From NCBI GenBank assembly GCA_937892955.1, contig CALBKH010000083.1:1-64000 (forward strand): 64,000 bases of DNA, written 5' to 3'. Every line of letters starts with the position of its first letter. Position 1 is the first letter of the stretch. The position numbers and the translations under genes are program-made. Origin of the DNA: an uncultured Alphaproteobacteria bacterium (lineage in GTDB: Bacteria > Pseudomonadota > Alphaproteobacteria > Rhizobiales > Ancalomicrobiaceae). Shown here one piece after another: positions 60,949-64,000 of this stretch. A model generated the notes under the pieces. The model ran no database searches, had not been told where the DNA came from, and worked only from the letters and a program-made list of their open reading frames with translations.

Positions 60949-62835
60949 TCACGCCCCGAGCGCCTTCTCCAGCACCCGGGCCAGCCGCCGGCCGAAATCG
61001 GCCGGATCGTCAGGTGCCTCGCCCTCGGCTACCTTGGCCTGACCGAGGAGGAGATGGCCGGCGTCCTCGACCAGGGTGTCGTCGGCGCCGATCTTGGCGG
61101 CGATCGCCGTCACCAGATGGTGCGTCGGGTTGATCTCCAGCACCGGCCGGCCGAACGGCGCTCCACCCTGATGGCGCGCCATCAGCTTCTCGAACTGCTT
61201 GTCCGGCCCGAACTCCGAGGCGACGAGACAGGCCGGCGACGAGGCGAGGCGCGCCGAGGTGCGCACGTCCGAGACCTTGTCGCCGAGCAGCCCCTTGAGC
61301 TTTTCGACCAGCGCCGCGACACCCGCCGCGTCGCTCGCCTCCGGCTTCGGAGCCTCCTCGCTCACCGGAATGGCATCGAGATCCGACGCCCCCTGCGTCA
61401 CCGACTGGAACGGCTTGCCCTCGTAGCCGAGCGCCGTGCGCACCCAGAAGGCGTCGACCGGATCGGTGAGCAGCAGCACCTCGATGCCGCGCGCCTTGAA
61501 GCCTTCGAGATGCGGGCTCGCCTCGGCCCGGGCGAGATCGTCGGCGAGCAGATAGTAGATCTTGGTCTGGTTGTCCTTGAGCCCGGCGACGTAGTCCGAA
61601 AGCCTCCGCGTGCCCTCGCCGCTCGTCGTCGTCTTGAAGCGGGCGATCTTGAAGAGCTCGTCGCGCCGGTCGGTGTCCTCGTAGAGACCCTCCTTGATGA
61701 CCGCGCCGAAGGCGTCCCAGACGCCGGCGAACTTCTCGGCGTCGGCCTCGGCGAGCTTGGCGAGTTCGGAGAGCAGCCGGGTCGTCACCGCCTTGCGGAT
61801 CGCCTCCAGCACCGGATTGTGCTGCAGCATCTCGCGCGACAGGTTGAGCGGCAGATCTTCCGAGTCGACCACGCCGCGCACGAAGCGCAGCCAGTGCGGC
61901 AGCAGGTCGACGTCGTCGGCGATGAAGACGCGGCGGACGTAGAGCTTGATGTGGCCCTTGCGCGCCGGATCGAAGAGATCGAACGGCTTCATCGACGGGG
62001 TGAACAAGAGCACCGTGTACTCGTGGCGGCCTTCCGCCTTGTAGTGCACCGTCATCGCCGGCTCGTCCCACTGGCCCGAGACGTTGCCGTAGAACTCCTT
62101 GTAGGCCTCGGCCGTGATCTCCGACTTCGGCTTCGCCCACAGGGCCGAGCCGTCGGAGAGCGCCTTGGCCTCTTCGCCGAGCTTGACGAAGCGCACCGGC
62201 ACCGGCACGTGCGCCGAATAGGTCTCGACGATGCGCTCGACGGTCTCTTCCTTGGCATAGTCGAGGCTCTCGTCGTTGAGTTCGAGCCGGATGACGGTGC
62301 CGCGCGCCGGCGCGTCCTCGTCGGCCGCCGGCATCACCTCGTAGCCGTTGATGCCGTCCGAGATCCAGGTCCAGGCTTCGGCATGGCCGGCGCGACGCGA
62401 GGTGACGACCACCCGCTTCGCCACCATGAAGGCGGAATAGAAGCCGACGCCGAACTGGCCGATCAGGTTGGACGCCTTGCCGCCCGCCTGACCGGCGGCC
62501 TCGAGGAACGCCCGGGTGCCCGACTTGGCGATGGTGCCGAGGTTCTCGATCAGCTCGTCGCGTGTCATGCCGATGCCGTTGTCGGCGATCGTCAGCGTCT
62601 CGGCGTCCGCGTCGGCGGCGATGGTGATGGCGAGTTCGCCGTCCTCACCCATCAGCTCCGGCGTCTCCAGCGAGAGATACCGCAGCTTCTCGCAGGCGTC
62701 GGCGGCGTTCGAGACGAGTTCGCGCAAGAAAATGTCGCGGTTCGAATAGACCGAATGCACCATGAGATGCAGCAGGCGCGACACCTCGGCCTGGAAGGCG
62801 TGGGTCTCGGTCGGGCGATCGATGGTGTCCGTCAT
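60949..62835 (-). CDS. htpG: Molecular chaperone HtpG (Hsp90)
   Basis: The 628-residue Hsp90 has an N-terminal ATPase domain with FLRELVSNAADACEKLRY near 36-53 (ATP-binding Asn), DNGIGMTRDELIENLGTIAKSGT near 85-107 and GQFGVGFYSAFMVA near 125-138. The middle domain has the arginine region of LPLNLSREMLQHN near 340, and the C-terminal dimerisation domain has LEINPTHHLV near 570. The length is normal for bacteria. No heat-shock promoter was recognised upstream. Confidence 0.97.
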   Translation of the reverse strand: MTDTIDRPTETHAFQAEVSRLLHLMVHSVYSNRDIFLRELVSNAADACEKLRYLSLETPELMGEDGELAITIAADADAETLTIADNGIGMTRDELIENLGTIAKSGTRAFLEAAGQAGGKASNLIGQFGVGFYSAFMVAKRVVVTSRRAGHAEAWTWISDGINGYEVMPAADEDAPARGTVIRLELNDESLDYAKEETVERIVETYSAHVPVPVRFVKLGEEAKALSDGSALWAKPKSEITAEAYKEFYGNVSGQWDEPAMTVHYKAEGRHEYTVLLFTPSMKPFDLFDPARKGHIKLYVRRVFIADDVDLLPHWLRFVRGVVDSEDLPLNLSREMLQHNPVLEAIRKAVTTRLLSELAKLAEADAEKFAGVWDAFGAVIKEGLYEDTDRRDELFKIARFKTTTSGEGTRRLSDYVAGLKDNQTKIYYLLADDLARAEASPHLEGFKARGIEVLLLTDPVDAFWVRTALGYEGKPFQSVTQGASDLDAIPVSEEAPKPEASDAAGVAALVEKLKGLLGDKVSDVRTSARLASSPACLVASEFGPDKQFEKLMARHQGGAPFGRPVLEINPTHHLVTAIAAKIGADDTLVEDAGHLLLGQAKVAEGEAPDDPADFGRRLARVLEKALGA

Positions 62836-63030
62836 GGTAGCATCCGGCTTTTAAGAGGGTCGAGATACGGCGGGCTGGAGGCCCGCTCGACTGGCCGAGA
62901 TATCGTCGGGGCGGGCGTGGGATTCAAGGGGAGACGGGCGTCGGACAAGATTGTAACTGATTGACATGCTAACAGGAGTAGCGCCCTTAGCGGGCTTTGA
63001 TCGACACTGACTACGGTTGGGAGACAATGA

Positions 63031-64000
63031 GTGGCTGACAATAAGCGCCAGCACTACGTGCCGAAGTCAACCCTGCGCTACTTTGCATACGATTTGGGTC
63101 GACAACCTAAAGCTCGGCAGATCAATCTAGTTAATATCCAGCGTCGTAAAGTCGTTCTGAAAGCGTCACTTGGGGAACAATGCTATAAAGACTATTTTTA
63201 TGGGAAGAATACAGCTATTGAAAAGGCGCTTGGGCAAGTCGAGGGGCATTTTTCTAGCCTAGTCCGCAAAATGATCGATACGAGGTCTATCGACGAGCGC
63301 GATGGCTGGCATCTCATCCAGATGGTCATGCTTCAGAAAGCTCGAACTTTGCGCGCCGAAGAAGAACTGAACGGAATGGTAGATAAACTGGTCAAACTTT
63401 TGATGTACAATCGCATTGACGAGCATGTTCTTCGCAAGACTAGAATCGGCATTAAAGATGCCGTAAACTACAACGTTGGCCACGCATTGGCGCTGAGTCC
63501 ATTGATGCTCGACCTAAAACAATTCCTGATTGTGAATGAGACCGCCGTCCCGTTTGTCATCGCCGATAATCCCGTAGTATCTACGAACTGGTTCGGCAGG
63601 CGACATTTCCCACAACGCGCGGTTGGTCTCACCCGCTCTGGGCTGCAAATAGTTCTGCCGCTCTCACCTCAGTTTGCACTAATGTTGCACGATAGCAATG
63701 TCTACACAACAACTTCAGATAGAAATGTAATATATATTAAGAAATCCACGGAAGTAGTGGAATTAAATAAGCTACAATGGCTAAATGCATATAAGAACGT
63801 GTATTTCCCACCCACTCTTCGTAATGATTTATTGGAAGAGATGATGAATGTTGCACGAGAAGAAGGCGACCTTTTCAATTTTCGCCGAATGGAACGGATT
63901 GGAGAGGGTAGTGGTTATCATATAACAGACAAAGATGAATTCTCCGCTCCTTCAAATGGCATAAGCTCAGAAATTATATATACATCAGCAAAATGCCTTC
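63031..64000 (+). CDS. DUF4238 domain protein, cut by window end
   Basis: The frame is open from GTG 63031 to the last base (323 complete codons) and lacks a stop, so the C-terminus lies outside. GGGAG at 63019-63023 is eight bases before the GTG. The N-terminus MADNKRQHYVPKSTLRYFAY matches the DUF4238 opening HYVPxxxLRxF. Also typical are LGEQCYKDYFYGKN near 48-61, EKALGQVEGHFSSLVRKMI, FVIADNPVV near 176-184 and LPLSPQFALMLHD near 210-222. The family is of unknown function. Codons are AT-rich at third positions (AAT, TAT, ATA, AAA common), in sharp contrast with the preceding chromosome, which indicates recent transfer. Confidence 0.85.
   Translation, partial: MADNKRQHYVPKSTLRYFAYDLGRQPKARQINLVNIQRRKVVLKASLGEQCYKDYFYGKNTAIEKALGQVEGHFSSLVRKMIDTRSIDERDGWHLIQMVMLQKARTLRAEEELNGMVDKLVKLLMYNRIDEHVLRKTRIGIKDAVNYNVGHALALSPLMLDLKQFLIVNETAVPFVIADNPVVSTNWFGRRHFPQRAVGLTRSGLQIVLPLSPQFALMLHDSNVYTTTSDRNVIYIKKSTEVVELNKLQWLNAYKNVYFPPTLRNDLLEEMMNVAREEGDLFNFRRMERIGEGSGYHITDKDEFSAPSNGISSEIIYTSAKCL

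Noticed and set aside
63259..63483. A 74-codon minus-strand frame near the right end
   Set aside because: It is antisense to the DUF4238 gene, which has clear family motifs over the same bases.

Overview
The window is high-GC DNA from an alphaproteobacterium, most likely a member of the Hyphomicrobiales. The evidence is the hemC-hemD-(mitofilin)-hemY block divergent from tsaD-gpsA, the chorismate mutase-hisC-prephenate dehydrogenase block, a HupUV/HupT/HupR hydrogenase regulon, and family assignments throughout. No genus can be named from the sequence alone. Two stretches are clearly more AT-rich than the rest: about 44274-44690 and 62930-64000.

Layout. (1) 1-860: 3' end of an IS256-family insertion sequence cut by the window edge, then a tRNA-Gly(GCC). 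(2) 1349-16388: a lipid neighbourhood. It holds a GMC alcohol oxidoreductase, an aldehyde dehydrogenase, an FFLEELY-motif protein, a WS/DGAT acyltransferase, a TPR-like protein, a TetR regulator, a patatin, a phasin, a two-domain fatty acyl-CoA reductase, a membrane-anchored hydrolase, an acyl-CoA ligase and a DUF4442 thioesterase-like protein. Together these could make, coat, store and break down wax esters. (3) 16518-37046: a complete [NiFe] uptake hydrogenase locus in one direction: sensor hydrogenase hupUV, structural genes hupSLC, protease hupD, accessory hupFGHIJK, maturation hypABFCDE, and the response regulator/kinase pair hupR-hupT. HupS has the six-cysteine proximal-cluster pattern of oxygen-tolerant group 1d enzymes. 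Near-perfect sigma-54 -24/-12 promoters with upstream dyads lie before hupS and before hupG, which fits control by HupR.

(4) 37196-43795: a Rieske oxygenase, a phytoene-dehydrogenase-like oxidoreductase, a polar-amino-acid ABC transporter and a class II aldolase-type protein. This looks like an uptake-and-breakdown module for an unknown substrate. (5) 43924-44425: two small hypothetical genes, one of 45 codons in the AT-rich gap with its own Shine-Dalgarno and terminator. (6) 44686-47803: aromatic amino acid genes on the minus strand. (7) 47945-53541: heme genes on the minus strand, with uroporphyrinogen-III synthase joined in frame to a mitofilin-like protein. (8) 53721-62835: tsaD, gpsA, YciI, EVE, methyltransferase, small hypotheticals, rpmF, a farnesyl-diphosphate-synthase-type gene and htpG. 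(9) 63031-64000: an AT-rich DUF4238 gene that runs off the window.

Several repeat families are visible. A roughly 75-base intergenic repeat occurs at 12838 and 45640. An inverted pair occurs at 60666-60790. A G/C-tract repeat pair has been absorbed in frame into hypF, enlarging the protein by about 98 residues. All identifications are from reading the sequence and recalled family features; no searches were run.
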